Assembly (NCBI GenBank): GCA_029248745.1
Contig: JAQWIT010000008.1
Span: forward strand, 1 to 64,000
Source: Gammaproteobacteria bacterium
Lineage (GTDB): Bacteria; Pseudomonadota; Gammaproteobacteria; Nitrosococcales; Methylophagaceae
Direction of reading: 5' to 3'
Length of the DNA: 64,000 nucleotides
The notes beneath the pieces were generated by a model. That model saw nothing but the letters and a program-made list of their open reading frames with translations, ran no database searches and was not told where the DNA came from. Position 1 is the stretch's first letter. The number at the start of each line of letters is the position of its first letter. The translations under genes and the position numbers were made by a program. Below, piece after piece: positions 1-9,379 of this stretch.

Positions 1-1
1 T

Positions 2-181
2 TACTTCACAGAGTTTACTGTGGCGCTTATCCCACCTTTATACCATATGGTTATGAAGAAAAAACTCGCTACATGGGACAGAGACTTCGCTACTGAAGGC
101 GAATTAGAAATCGCTGCTAGAATCAATACTCAAGCTGGCTATCATATGCCAGAGGGTCATGATTCATACAGCCCTATCTAA
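2..181 (+). CDS. C-terminal fragment of membrane-bound non-haem diiron monooxygenase/desaturase family protein (AlkB/XylM-like), truncated by window edge
   Basis: Frame 2 reads YFTEFTVALIPPLYHMVMKKKLATWDRDFATEGELEIAARINTQAGYHMPEGHDSYSPI*; the ALIPPLYHxVM...WD pattern resembles AlkB C-termini; next to ferredoxin and XylA-like reductase. Confidence 0.6.
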   Translation, partial: YFTEFTVALIPPLYHMVMKKKLATWDRDFATEGELEIAARINTQAGYHMPEGHDSYSPI

Positions 182-193
182 GCAGACCTCTTA

Positions 194-228
194 ATGGGCT
201 CGGAGATACCTCCGGGCCCATCTTTTTT
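194..228 (+). terminator. Rho-independent terminator after the monooxygenase fragment
   Basis: ATGGGCTCGGAG-ATAC-CTCCGGGCCCAT followed by TCTTTTTT. Confidence 0.8.
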
Positions 229-483
229 GAACCCACAATAGAAGAGATATCAAACAGGCGCCCTGAACAAGCACCTGAAGATTGACCAAACTGTTTAGGT
301 AGGCGACTGCTCAACAGGATATCTCTTGAACGAACTTAATGCTTCGATAGGTTTTATCTAAAGCAGTATTAAAATTCACAAACTTGGCCAGATTGAAGTA
401 ATACAAATCATGTTTGCTTCGGCCATACGCCCTGAATATGCCTGAATTATCGTGTCATATTCATTATAAAGTGAGGTAGAAAA

Positions 484-663
484 ATGGAAGTAAAATGGGA
501 TCAAAACGCCTGCGAACATGCCGGTGTATGTGTTAACTCTTTACCAAATGTCTTCAAAGTCGAAGATGGTAATTTTGTAATTGACACAAATGCAGCTTCT
601 GAGGCAGAAGTTCTGGAAACAATTGCGAAGTGCCCATCAGGTGCTTTAACAGTTCAAGACTAA
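484..663 (+). CDS. Small ferredoxin-like protein, divergent mono-cluster (Fer4_19-type)
   Basis: 59 aa MEVKWDQNACEHAGVCVNSLPNVFKVEDGNFVIDTNAASEAEVLETIAKCPSGALTVQD*; Cys pattern CxxxxxCV...CPSGAL. Confidence 0.8.
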   Translation: MEVKWDQNACEHAGVCVNSLPNVFKVEDGNFVIDTNAASEAEVLETIAKCPSGALTVQD

Positions 664-707
664 GTTTAATATTTTATTTTAATAAATTCTAAGTGGAGGA
701 AAGTTAA

Positions 708-1388
708 ATGGCTATTGGAGATCATTTATCAGATGTAAAAGTACTATGGGGTGTTGCTGGTTGTGCAAACACAAGTAAAATCCTACTAACGGCTGCAGAG
801 AAAGGCGTCGATATCGACGGTCGTTCTGTAGATGCAAACTCAGAAGTTGAAATGAATGAACTTAAAAAGAACTCACCGTTCGGTTCAATTCCAGTTCTTA
901 AAGATGTAGATTTCTACATTTACGGTACTGAAGCTATCATGTCATATTTAGATGACAAAGGTTTTGGTCCTTCGCTCGTTCCGCGTAACGGCGTAGTCAG
1001 AGCTGTTAATTATCAATGGTCTCACATTGCTTCTTCTCACTTCGGACCAGCTGTGGCTAAATTAGCAGAAGGTGACGATAGTGCCATGGAAGTCGTCAAG
1101 CTTGGCATGAACATGCTAGAAACACAGTTAAATTCACGTAACAAACGTGGAGATTACATTGTTGGTGAGTTCAGCTTAGCTGATATCCACTGGGCTCCAA
1201 GTATTCATGCATTATGCCTACACGGTCAAGAATCACTGGTTGATTCTATGCCAGGTATCAAAGCATGGTGGGGCAATATGAAAGTAAGAAAGAGTATGAG
1301 TAAAGAAAATTATGTTGCTTATACTGTTCTACCTTCTCTTGATGAGATCCGTAGTAATAAATTACGCTCAGTCAGCATTAACGTATAG
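708..1388 (+). CDS. Glutathione S-transferase family protein
   Basis: Thioredoxin-like N-domain with SIPVL and a GST C-domain with FSLADIHWAPSIHAL; strong RBS (GTGGAGGAAAG). Confidence 0.8.
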   Translation: MAIGDHLSDVKVLWGVAGCANTSKILLTAAEKGVDIDGRSVDANSEVEMNELKKNSPFGSIPVLKDVDFYIYGTEAIMSYLDDKGFGPSLVPRNGVVRAVNYQWSHIASSHFGPAVAKLAEGDDSAMEVVKLGMNMLETQLNSRNKRGDYIVGEFSLADIHWAPSIHALCLHGQESLVDSMPGIKAWWGNMKVRKSMSKENYVAYTVLPSLDEIRSNKLRSVSINV

Positions 1389-1422
1389 ACGTTACACACT
1401 TTTAACCTCAAAGAAATAATAT

Positions 1423-2499
1423 ATGTTTGGTTTTTTCAAAAATAAAAAGCAAGATTACACAGCCAGAGTTAATGGTTCCACTTCTCTTACTGTTAAACCG
1501 GGGGACAACCTCCTAAAAACAGCACTTGAAGCAGATTTAGCCTGGCCTCATGATTGTCGTGTTGGGAGCTGCGGCTCCTGTAAGTGTCGCCTCGTCGAAG
1601 GTAAGATCAAGCCCTTAGCTGATTTCAGCTACGTGCTTGAAGGAGATGAGTTAAAAAATGGTTACATCTTGGCTTGTCAAACTCAATTAAAGACTGATAT
1701 CGAAGTCGAAGTTGAATTGTTGGCTGAAGGTGAACAGCAGCATCACTGGGAATCTGACGCTGTCATTAAACAGATTCGTGACCTGACGCATGACATCAAA
1801 GAGTTAACTGTCGAAATTATCGACCCTGATAACAGTTCGTCTAGTGAACTCTTGTACAAAGCTGGCCAATATGCTGACTTGAAGCTACCACACCTAAGTG
1901 AAGGTCGTAGTTACTCGTTTGCAACTACACCCACACTTGGCCAGAAAGAATTCTTGTTTTACATCCGGAAAGTACCGGGTGGTGAATTTACCGACTGGTT
2001 GTTTGAGGAAGATCGTATCGGGCAAACATTAACAATGAGCGGACCCTACGGCCAATTCGGTTTGGCCGACGAACCAGCAATGATGACATGTGTTGCCGGC
2101 GGTAGTGGAATGAGTGCAGTGGTGGGTATTTTACAAGCTGCACTTGAATCAGGCGTTAAGCGTGATGTTCGCTTTATTTTTGGTGCTCGAAGCCAAAAAG
2201 ACCTTTACCTTGACGATCTAATTGCTCAGATGGCATCAGATTGGCAGAGCAAAGGTCTTGGCAGCTTCGAATATATCCCTTGTCTATCGGAAGAACCTGA
2301 TGATAGCGCATGGGAAGGCAGTCGAGGCTTATGTACTGAATTCATCGTTGATAGTGAATCAAACAATGTCTCAGGACAAGCTTACCTCTGTGGCCCACCG
2401 GGTATGATTGATGCGGCTATTAGCGTATTTGAAAAAAATGGTGTTACCAAAGAAGCTATCTTCTTTGATAAGTTCCTAGATAAAAGCAATACGCCTTAA
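1423..2499 (+). CDS. 2Fe-2S ferredoxin / FAD-NAD(P)H oxidoreductase, monooxygenase electron-transfer component (XylA/MmoC-like)
   Basis: CRVGSCGSCKC...C plant-type 2Fe-2S motif; RSYSFATTP FAD motif; NAD-binding domain ending YLCGPPGMIDAA. Confidence 0.85.
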   Translation: MFGFFKNKKQDYTARVNGSTSLTVKPGDNLLKTALEADLAWPHDCRVGSCGSCKCRLVEGKIKPLADFSYVLEGDELKNGYILACQTQLKTDIEVEVELLAEGEQQHHWESDAVIKQIRDLTHDIKELTVEIIDPDNSSSSELLYKAGQYADLKLPHLSEGRSYSFATTPTLGQKEFLFYIRKVPGGEFTDWLFEEDRIGQTLTMSGPYGQFGLADEPAMMTCVAGGSGMSAVVGILQAALESGVKRDVRFIFGARSQKDLYLDDLIAQMASDWQSKGLGSFEYIPCLSEEPDDSAWEGSRGLCTEFIVDSESNNVSGQAYLCGPPGMIDAAISVFEKNGVTKEAIFFDKFLDKSNTP

Positions 2500-2568
2500 T
2501 AGTAATAAACATGTCAGGGCTTAAGTGATTTTGCCCTGTTGATTAACTTAATAAATTGGAGATTAATT

Positions 2569-2772
2569 ATGGCTTCTTTTAAAGCAATAGTAGTTATGGT
2601 TATCTGGACAGCTATCGCAGGATATGGCTTGTTCACAATCGGTGCTCATGAGCACTTCAGAAACCCAGTGTGGGCCGTAGGTACTGGCGTCGCATTACTT
2701 GTTATTCATATGATTAACATGGCTTTATATTTCAAAATTGCGGGCGAACGTCCATTTGAATGGTTTAAATAA
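2569..2772 (+). CDS. Small two-helix membrane protein, function unknown
   Basis: MASFKAIVVMVIWTAIAGYGLFTIGAHEHFRN...; ATG at 2569 after a GGAG RBS. Confidence 0.65.
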   Translation: MASFKAIVVMVIWTAIAGYGLFTIGAHEHFRNPVWAVGTGVALLVIHMINMALYFKIAGERPFEWFK

Positions 2773-2791
2773 AGCATTTTAGCAACACCTG

Positions 2792-2836
2792 AAAGCAACG
2801 ATTATTGGCAACCTCGCTGATATCGTTGCTTTTTTG
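2792..2836 (+). terminator. Rho-independent terminator
   Basis: AAAGCAACGAT...ATCGTTGCTTTTTT. Confidence 0.75.
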
Positions 2837-3080
2837 CAACAAGCGCTTGGAAAATACCACTTTTTGTCACAAATGCGTGCATTACATCTAGACTTGCCTA
2901 ATAAGAACGATATATAGTCCGATATAACACACTGTGTTAGAGACAAACGTTAAAGAATTGATTTTAGTGTTAAAGCTAACTTTTATTCTCTAACGAAAAT
3001 ATAAGATGATTTTGAAATTGATTTATCGACTTCACCTTCATCGTTCAATTTATATAAATGAACAACAAAGAGGGAAATAA

Positions 3081-4385
3081 ATGAAAAAATTTAATCGCTT
3101 AGCTTTGTCGACAGCGCTGCTAGCAGCTACGTCCACAAGCGTGATGGCAGGGCCTTACGGCTATGACCTTCACAATGTCTTGGCCCCGGTTTCTGGCTCA
3201 ATGGCTGGTACTAGTATCGCTAAACCACTAGACAACGTATCTGCAGTATTTGGCAACCCAGCGGGTTTGTCAGAATTCCGTGGTACTGAATTCACTTTTG
3301 GTGCAACATGGTATAAACCAAGTGCTGTTCTAGAGCATAATGGAGCTGTAACAGGATTAGTTGGTGGCGGTGCTTTCAAACAAAGCAACCGTAACGAAGG
3401 CTACCTCGTACCACAGATAGCTGTGACACAAGATCTTCGCGGTCTAGGTATTCCTGGAACACTTGGTGCTGGTGTGACAGCAACAAATGGTATCGGTGTT
3501 GAGTACCGTAAAGATCCAAACGCAATTGGTGCGAGTGCAGAGCTTATCGTAATCGGCGCTAACTTCGGCTTGAGTTGGGATTTAACACAAAACCTAACAA
3601 TTGGTGCAGCAGCAACTACGACATACTCAATGCTTGATTTAGGCTTAGTATCTACATCAGCTCAAACACATGATATTGCCTTTAAAGGTAGCTTGGGTAT
3701 GACTTACAAACTGCCGCATGCCACACAAATTGGTATGTTCTATCACTCAGAATTACGTCAAGATTTTGATGATATTATCCAAGTATCCCCGAGCGGATCT
3801 GGTGCTGATGGTGCCATGACAAATTTAATCATTGAGCAACCTCGTACACTCGGTGTTGGTATCAGTAATGAAATGTACATGGATGGCAACTTATATTTAG
3901 CTGCTGATGTAATGTACAAAAACTATGCTAATGCTGATTTTTGGCAAGATGTTTACACTGACCAATGGATTTTCTCAATGGGTGCGCAATTGACACAAGG
4001 CCCATGGGAGTTCCGTGCTGGTTACGGTTACGCTGATGATCCATCACGTGAAAACGTTCAAGGCCTGAGTCAGTTGGCTAATGTATGTGCTGGCTTACCA
4101 GGATCATGTGCTGCAATACCTGCACAAGGCGCATTAGGTATTAACGTAACTGAATATCTACAAGCAGCACAAGCTCAAGTTATCTATCGTCACCGTGTCA
4201 GTGTTGGTGCTGGTTATAAGGGTTTCTTAGCGCCATTCTTAGATCTAGATATGCATGCTGCTTACCAACTTGAAGAAGATAGAGATTATGGTGATAGCCC
4301 AGGCGGACTCTTGTCTGGCAAGCACACAAACTCTGAAGTTTCATCATGGCATGCTGGTTTCGCACTAACATGGCACTTTGAATAA
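3081..4385 (+). CDS. Outer membrane hydrophobic-compound transporter, OMPP1/FadL/TodX family
   Basis: Signal peptide; YGYDLHNVLAPVSGSMAGTSIAKPLDNVSAVFGNPAGLS N-terminus typical of FadL/TodX family; beta-rich, ends WHFE. Confidence 0.85.
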   Translation: MKKFNRLALSTALLAATSTSVMAGPYGYDLHNVLAPVSGSMAGTSIAKPLDNVSAVFGNPAGLSEFRGTEFTFGATWYKPSAVLEHNGAVTGLVGGGAFKQSNRNEGYLVPQIAVTQDLRGLGIPGTLGAGVTATNGIGVEYRKDPNAIGASAELIVIGANFGLSWDLTQNLTIGAAATTTYSMLDLGLVSTSAQTHDIAFKGSLGMTYKLPHATQIGMFYHSELRQDFDDIIQVSPSGSGADGAMTNLIIEQPRTLGVGISNEMYMDGNLYLAADVMYKNYANADFWQDVYTDQWIFSMGAQLTQGPWEFRAGYGYADDPSRENVQGLSQLANVCAGLPGSCAAIPAQGALGINVTEYLQAAQAQVIYRHRVSVGAGYKGFLAPFLDLDMHAAYQLEEDRDYGDSPGGLLSGKHTNSEVSSWHAGFALTWHFE

Positions 4386-4452
4386 GCAAAAGCTTGTTTA
4401 GTAATGGCTTATAGTAGTAATATTATAACGTAGTGCCCATTACCTAAATTAG

Positions 4453-4484
4453 AAAGCCAGGGCATTTGTCCTGGCTTTTTTTAT
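4453..4484 (+). terminator. Rho-independent terminator
   Basis: AAAGCCAGG-GCATTTGT-CCTGGCTTTTTTT. Confidence 0.85.
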
Positions 4485-4514
4485 AAACAATTGAACACAT
4501 ATAGAGAGACTAAA

Positions 4515-4997
4515 ATGAAAAAACTACTTAACACTGTGTTATCTGCTAGTTTATTAGCGGCTTCATTCACTGCGATTGCAGAAGAGGCAAAAGGCCCAAC
4601 ATTATTCGAACGTATTGGCGGTGAGCCAGTTGCACGTGAAATCGTTTCTGATATCTGGGATAACCATGGTAAAAACCCAATCGTTAAAAACCGTTTCCAA
4701 TACAGCGATCCTGTTTATGTAAAACAAAAAGTATATGAAATCTTCGCAATGGCGACTGGTGCTAATGTTGAGTACACAGGCCAAGATATGAAGACGACAC
4801 ATGCTGCTATGAACATCAGTGAAACAGAATTCAATGCTGTTGTTGACGATATCATGTTAGCGCTTGACGAAAATGCTATCGCACAGCAAGAAAAAAATGA
4901 AATCCTAGCAATTCTTTGGTCTGTACGTCCAGATGTTGTTAACTCTAATGTAACAACACAAGCTCTAGCTCCAGCTAAAGCTCAACACGCACACTAA
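4515..4997 (+). CDS. Group 1 truncated haemoglobin with predicted signal peptide
   Basis: MKKLLNTVLSASLLAASFTAIAEE then TLFERIGGEPVAREIV...KTTHAAMNISETEFNAVV. Confidence 0.8.
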   Translation: MKKLLNTVLSASLLAASFTAIAEEAKGPTLFERIGGEPVAREIVSDIWDNHGKNPIVKNRFQYSDPVYVKQKVYEIFAMATGANVEYTGQDMKTTHAAMNISETEFNAVVDDIMLALDENAIAQQEKNEILAILWSVRPDVVNSNVTTQALAPAKAQHAH

Positions 4998-5007
4998 AAT
5001 GTATTCC

Positions 5008-5040
5008 AGCCCTCTTGCATTGGCAAGAGGGCTGATTTAT
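5008..5040 (+). terminator. Rho-independent terminator
   Basis: Perfect 11-bp stem AGCCCTCTTGC-ATTG-GCAAGAGGGCT then GATTTATT. Confidence 0.75.
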
Positions 5041-5170
5041 TCCTTCTAATTAGACCCTTCTTCGCACTACAACTTTCCTCGAAAACTACCCCTAAGCAAG
5101 CATTTTAATTGGCAAATTTAGCCAAACGCGCTATAGTCACGCCTTTTTAAAGTAGATAGCCATTAAGACA

Positions 5171-6367
5171 ATGACTGATTTGGTATTTCATAAAGCAGAA
5201 AAATATATTAAAGAAGATTTAGAGTATTATTTTTCTGGCGAACGCGATATTCACAGTCAAGTAAAACCTGGCCAAGATATTTATAGCTTTACACCAGACT
5301 CAACACATCTCAATATTGATTATAAAGATGGCAAAGTGGGTAATTTTTTCCTCCCTTTTGCTCCTGGTTCTCTAGATCGGATATACATAGGTATTAGCTT
5401 CCCTTTATTTGCAAATAGTTGGGGAGCTGCCTTTCTGAGACACTTAATGACATTAGTTAAACCAGATGGCTGTGTTGTTCTACCTGTCTATCCTGAAATG
5501 CAAGCCTCTGAAAAAAACTTCTGGGCTAGAAGCATTTTGGAGAATATCTTTATTAGCCGCAGCCGCTGGAAAGGGATGAGTAATATCTGGGCAGAAAATG
5601 ACGGTGTTATGTCGATGCGAATAGGACGTAAAAGCCCACCCGAAATTGACAGCACGGCAAACTTTTTATTGCGCCAGGGCAGTCAAGTAATTGTCAAACA
5701 GCTTATTTGCGAGCTAAAAACAGAGCTCTCTGCAAATGACTATTTCTTGAACCTGCACCAGTCTCACTGGATCAATATGGCCACCAGTGCCATCATAGAA
5801 AGGATAATTCAGGACCATTTTGGCCGTAAAGGTTCTGTTCATTTTTGTGCACTAGGCGATAACCCTAATAATGGTTTATTAGCAACTGAACTTTCGCTTA
5901 GCCCGCATATCAATATAAAAGACGCTGTAAGCCAGATAACAAGCACTGAGCCTTCGATTAACCACCCTGATGCGCTTCTGGCCTACCACAACAGACAATT
6001 GAGCAACAAGTTACACCTTGCTCATGATGAAGATACTGCATTAGCGTCAACTGAACTAAATGTGATTAGTTTGGTTAACACTTTGTCAGATAAAACCAAT
6101 GACGAACAAGTAACACTCATCAATAAAGCTTGGCAGAAACTTGCGCCGAATGGCCTGTTAATCGTACATGAAACTAGCTCAAACTTATCACCAGAACATA
6201 TCAAACAACAGCTGAGCAAATTAGGACCAACTAAATATTATTCGTCTATTGTTGCTTCTGAACATAAAGCAGATGTTGAAATAAGCCATTACTCACTTCT
6301 TATTGAAGAGGAGCTAAGAGAAGAAAATAAGAATAAAGCCGGCGTTTTTTGGGTCGTTCAGAACTAG
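5171..6367 (+). CDS. Methyltransferase-like protein, possibly two divergent SAM-MTase-fold domains
   Basis: RHLMTLVKPDGCVVLPVYPE and AWQKLAPNGLLIVHE resemble post-motif strands of class I MTases; no clear GxGxG. Confidence 0.45.
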   Translation: MTDLVFHKAEKYIKEDLEYYFSGERDIHSQVKPGQDIYSFTPDSTHLNIDYKDGKVGNFFLPFAPGSLDRIYIGISFPLFANSWGAAFLRHLMTLVKPDGCVVLPVYPEMQASEKNFWARSILENIFISRSRWKGMSNIWAENDGVMSMRIGRKSPPEIDSTANFLLRQGSQVIVKQLICELKTELSANDYFLNLHQSHWINMATSAIIERIIQDHFGRKGSVHFCALGDNPNNGLLATELSLSPHINIKDAVSQITSTEPSINHPDALLAYHNRQLSNKLHLAHDEDTALASTELNVISLVNTLSDKTNDEQVTLINKAWQKLAPNGLLIVHETSSNLSPEHIKQQLSKLGPTKYYSSIVASEHKADVEISHYSLLIEEELREENKNKAGVFWVVQN

Positions 6368-6729
6368 TTCAGCTTTCCCATGTCTTATTGCTAACTAGAT
6401 GCGCAAATATGGTTATGGCCTTTGCTTTCAAGCTGATTTTACTACTGAGTTTGAATTTGTCACGTAACAGGCAATGAATAGACTAAACAACGATAAAACT
6501 CAGCACGTTAGCGTCAGTTATCGACTTTATCCATATGACCGCGCCAATTATATAGCCGTAAAAAGCTAAAACATATTTGATATCAGGTTAAGAGTTGTTA
6601 ATAATATCCTGTTGTTAGTATTAAGTTATCGCACTCGAAATACAGGTTTATACGTGTTCACGAAGTGCAGGTGTCTAGCGTAACGTATAGGCTCACATTT
6701 TATTTTATAGAAACCCATACAGGTGGATA

Positions 6730-8049
6730 GTGAAAAAGTTATCTGAAAATACAACTGATTTACTTCAAGAAATCAAGACCGAGGCATCCGAGTTACCGAA
6801 GAACAAACGTCGTGACTTCATGCTCAACGGATTAAAATTAACCGCGGGAACCGCACTTGCCACGACAGTTGGTCAAGTAGCTGCGAGTCAATCGAACTTG
6901 CCGCCTAATGTTCCTGAATGGAGCAAAACCCTAGGCCGAGGCGTTGTCTCGGTACCTTATGGTCTGCCGTCATCATATGAATCGGACGTTATTCGCCGTA
7001 CAGTCGAATGGCTTACCGCTGATAAGATTGCTTCTATCAGTATGACACCACTACATGAAATGAGCGGTATCATCACACCAAGTGGTCTGCATTTTGAACG
7101 CTACCATGGTGGTGTTCCTGATATTAACCCTAATGAACATCGCTTGATGATCAACGGCATGGTTGATCGTCCGTTGTTATTTACGATGGATGACTTAATG
7201 CGATTCCCTTCTGAATCACATATTCATTTCCTAGAATGTCCTGCAAATGGTGGTATGGAATGGCGTGGCGCTCAAATGGAAGCATTGCAATTCACCCATG
7301 GTATGTTAAGTGGCTCTGAGTGGACAGGTGTCAGACTATCAACACTCTTGCAAGAAGCTGGAATCAAACCTGGTGCTAAGTGGGTCTTAGCAGAAGGGGC
7401 TGATGCTGCGGGTATGTCACGTAGTATTCCAATCGATAAAGCATTAGACGATACACTTATTGTCTTTGCTCAAAATGGTGAGATGCTTCGCCCAGAGCAA
7501 GGTTACCCTGTTCGATTGTTCACACCTGGCTGGGAAGGAAACACTAGTGTTAAATGGTTACGCCGCATAGAAGTCGGTGATATGCCATGGGAACATCGTG
7601 AGGAAACCTCTAAATACACCGATCTACTTGCAGATGGTACTGCAAGAAGACATACCTTCGTACAGGAAGTGAACTCTGTTATCACTTCACCATGCCCTGA
7701 AAAACCAATTCAAGGTAAAGGGCTACTTCAACTTGAAGGTATCGCATGGTCAGGCCGCGGTAAAGTGAAACGTGTTGATGTTTCTCTTGATGGTGGTGTG
7801 TCATGGCAAACAGCCAAAATTAAAGGCTTAGTGTTAACTAAATCACTGACACGTTTCAGTATGGAAATTAACTGGCAAGGTGAACCATTGTTGCTTCAAA
7901 GCCGCGCTATTGATGAAACTGGATATGTTCAACCCACGCTTGCACAGTTACGCGAAGCACGTGGTACGAACTCTATCTATCACAAAAACTCAATCCATAC
8001 TTGGCAGGTACAGACAGACGGGGCGGTAAACAATGTACAACTCGGTTAA
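6730..8049 (+). CDS. soxC: Sulfite dehydrogenase/sulfane dehydrogenase molybdopterin subunit SoxC
   Basis: Tat-type NKRRDFMLNGLKL leader; HFLECPANGG Mo-Cys motif; order CDXYZA. Confidence 0.93.
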   Translation: MKKLSENTTDLLQEIKTEASELPKNKRRDFMLNGLKLTAGTALATTVGQVAASQSNLPPNVPEWSKTLGRGVVSVPYGLPSSYESDVIRRTVEWLTADKIASISMTPLHEMSGIITPSGLHFERYHGGVPDINPNEHRLMINGMVDRPLLFTMDDLMRFPSESHIHFLECPANGGMEWRGAQMEALQFTHGMLSGSEWTGVRLSTLLQEAGIKPGAKWVLAEGADAAGMSRSIPIDKALDDTLIVFAQNGEMLRPEQGYPVRLFTPGWEGNTSVKWLRRIEVGDMPWEHREETSKYTDLLADGTARRHTFVQEVNSVITSPCPEKPIQGKGLLQLEGIAWSGRGKVKRVDVSLDGGVSWQTAKIKGLVLTKSLTRFSMEINWQGEPLLLQSRAIDETGYVQPTLAQLREARGTNSIYHKNSIHTWQVQTDGAVNNVQLG

Positions 8050-8974
8050 AAAAAAGTTTAAAACGTTGGTTTTGGCAGTTGCTGCACAAGGCCTTTTAAC
8101 ATCAACAGTCGCTTTTGCAGATGAGTCAAAATATGGTTTTGGCCGAACCGCAACTCAAGAAGAAATCGCAGGTTGGGATATCGATATCCGTCCTGATGGT
8201 CAGGGTCTCCCTGCTGGTAGCGGTTCTGTCGCTGATGGTGAAGGCTTGTATGAAGCAAAATGTGCGTCATGTCATGGCTTGTTCGGTGAAGGTGAAGGCC
8301 GCTGGCCTGTCCTTGCCGGCGGTGAAGGTACACTCGCTCATGAGCGTCCAGAAAAGACCGTTGGTAGCTACTGGCCATATGCAAGCACCTTGTGGGATTA
8401 CACGCGACGAGCAATGCCCTTTACAGCGCCACAATCATTAACTGCTGATGAAACATATGCGATTACTGCTTATGTCTTATATCTCAATGAAATTGTTGAT
8501 GAAGAGTTTGTGTTAAGCAAAGAGAACTTTTCGACTATCAAAATGCCTAACGAGCCAAACTTCTTTGAAGATGATAGGCCTGATGTCAAAAACACAACAT
8601 GTATGAAAGATTGTAAAGACCCAGCATCTATCAAAGTGGTTTCTACTATTGCTGGTGTAACACCCCTCGAGCACCTAGAAGAAGGTGCTGCAGAAACAGC
8701 CGCAGAAGCTGCATCAGAGACTACTCATGGTAAAGCTATTTACAACCAATCTTGTGCAGTATGTCATGACCATGGTGTAGCTGGTTCTCCTAAAACGGGT
8801 GATGCTGACGCCTGGGGCGACAGGATCGCTACCGGAACTGAAATGCTCGTTAAACGTGCTATTACAGGCTATGTCGGTGACGAAGGTGTTATGCCTCCTA
8901 AAGGCGGTAACATGAGTCTAAGTGACGAGGATGTAGCTGAAGCTGTGCATTACATGATCGAGAAAAGTCAATAA
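8033..8974 (+). CDS. soxD: Dihaem cytochrome c subunit SoxD
   Basis: Two CxxCH motifs (CASCH, CAVCH); overlaps soxC. Confidence 0.9.
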   Translation: MYNSVKKKFKTLVLAVAAQGLLTSTVAFADESKYGFGRTATQEEIAGWDIDIRPDGQGLPAGSGSVADGEGLYEAKCASCHGLFGEGEGRWPVLAGGEGTLAHERPEKTVGSYWPYASTLWDYTRRAMPFTAPQSLTADETYAITAYVLYLNEIVDEEFVLSKENFSTIKMPNEPNFFEDDRPDVKNTTCMKDCKDPASIKVVSTIAGVTPLEHLEEGAAETAAEAASETTHGKAIYNQSCAVCHDHGVAGSPKTGDADAWGDRIATGTEMLVKRAITGYVGDEGVMPPKGGNMSLSDEDVAEAVHYMIEKSQ

Positions 8975-8999
8975 AGTTCTTAAGAGGATATAAGCTATC

Positions 9000-9341
9000 A
9001 TGAACAAGTTAACACAACTTCTTACAGCGATGCTCCTACTTCCATTACTGCTCTCTTCTGCATACGCAGACAACATAGCAGAAGGTAAAGAGATTTCTTT
9101 TGACAGAAAGAAAGGCAATTGCTTAGCATGTCATGCAATGGATGACGGCGAATTAGCTGGTTTAGTTGGGCCGCCTTTGATGATGATGAAAGTCAGGTTT
9201 CCGGACAGGGCCGTACTAAGGGAACAAGTCTGGGACCCGACAATCAGAAATCCCGCTACATCAATGCCACCATATGGTCGCCACCGTATGATGACGGAAG
9301 AAGAAATTGATAAAGTCGTGGACTATCTGTACACGCTTTAG
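9000..9341 (+). CDS. soxX: Sulfur oxidation cytochrome c SoxX
   Basis: KGNCLACH motif and C-terminal EEIDKVVDYLYTL. Confidence 0.9.
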   Translation: MNKLTQLLTAMLLLPLLLSSAYADNIAEGKEISFDRKKGNCLACHAMDDGELAGLVGPPLMMMKVRFPDRAVLREQVWDPTIRNPATSMPPYGRHRMMTEEEIDKVVDYLYTL

Positions 9342-9379
9342 TACCCAACAACGATAAGAAATAACCTGGAGAAAACACA

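Noticed and set aside
8058-8441. ORFs in both strands inside soxD (118 aa minus, 108 aa plus)
   Set aside because: Overlap a clear soxD reading frame with two haem motifs; low-complexity translations, no RBS; treated as spurious.
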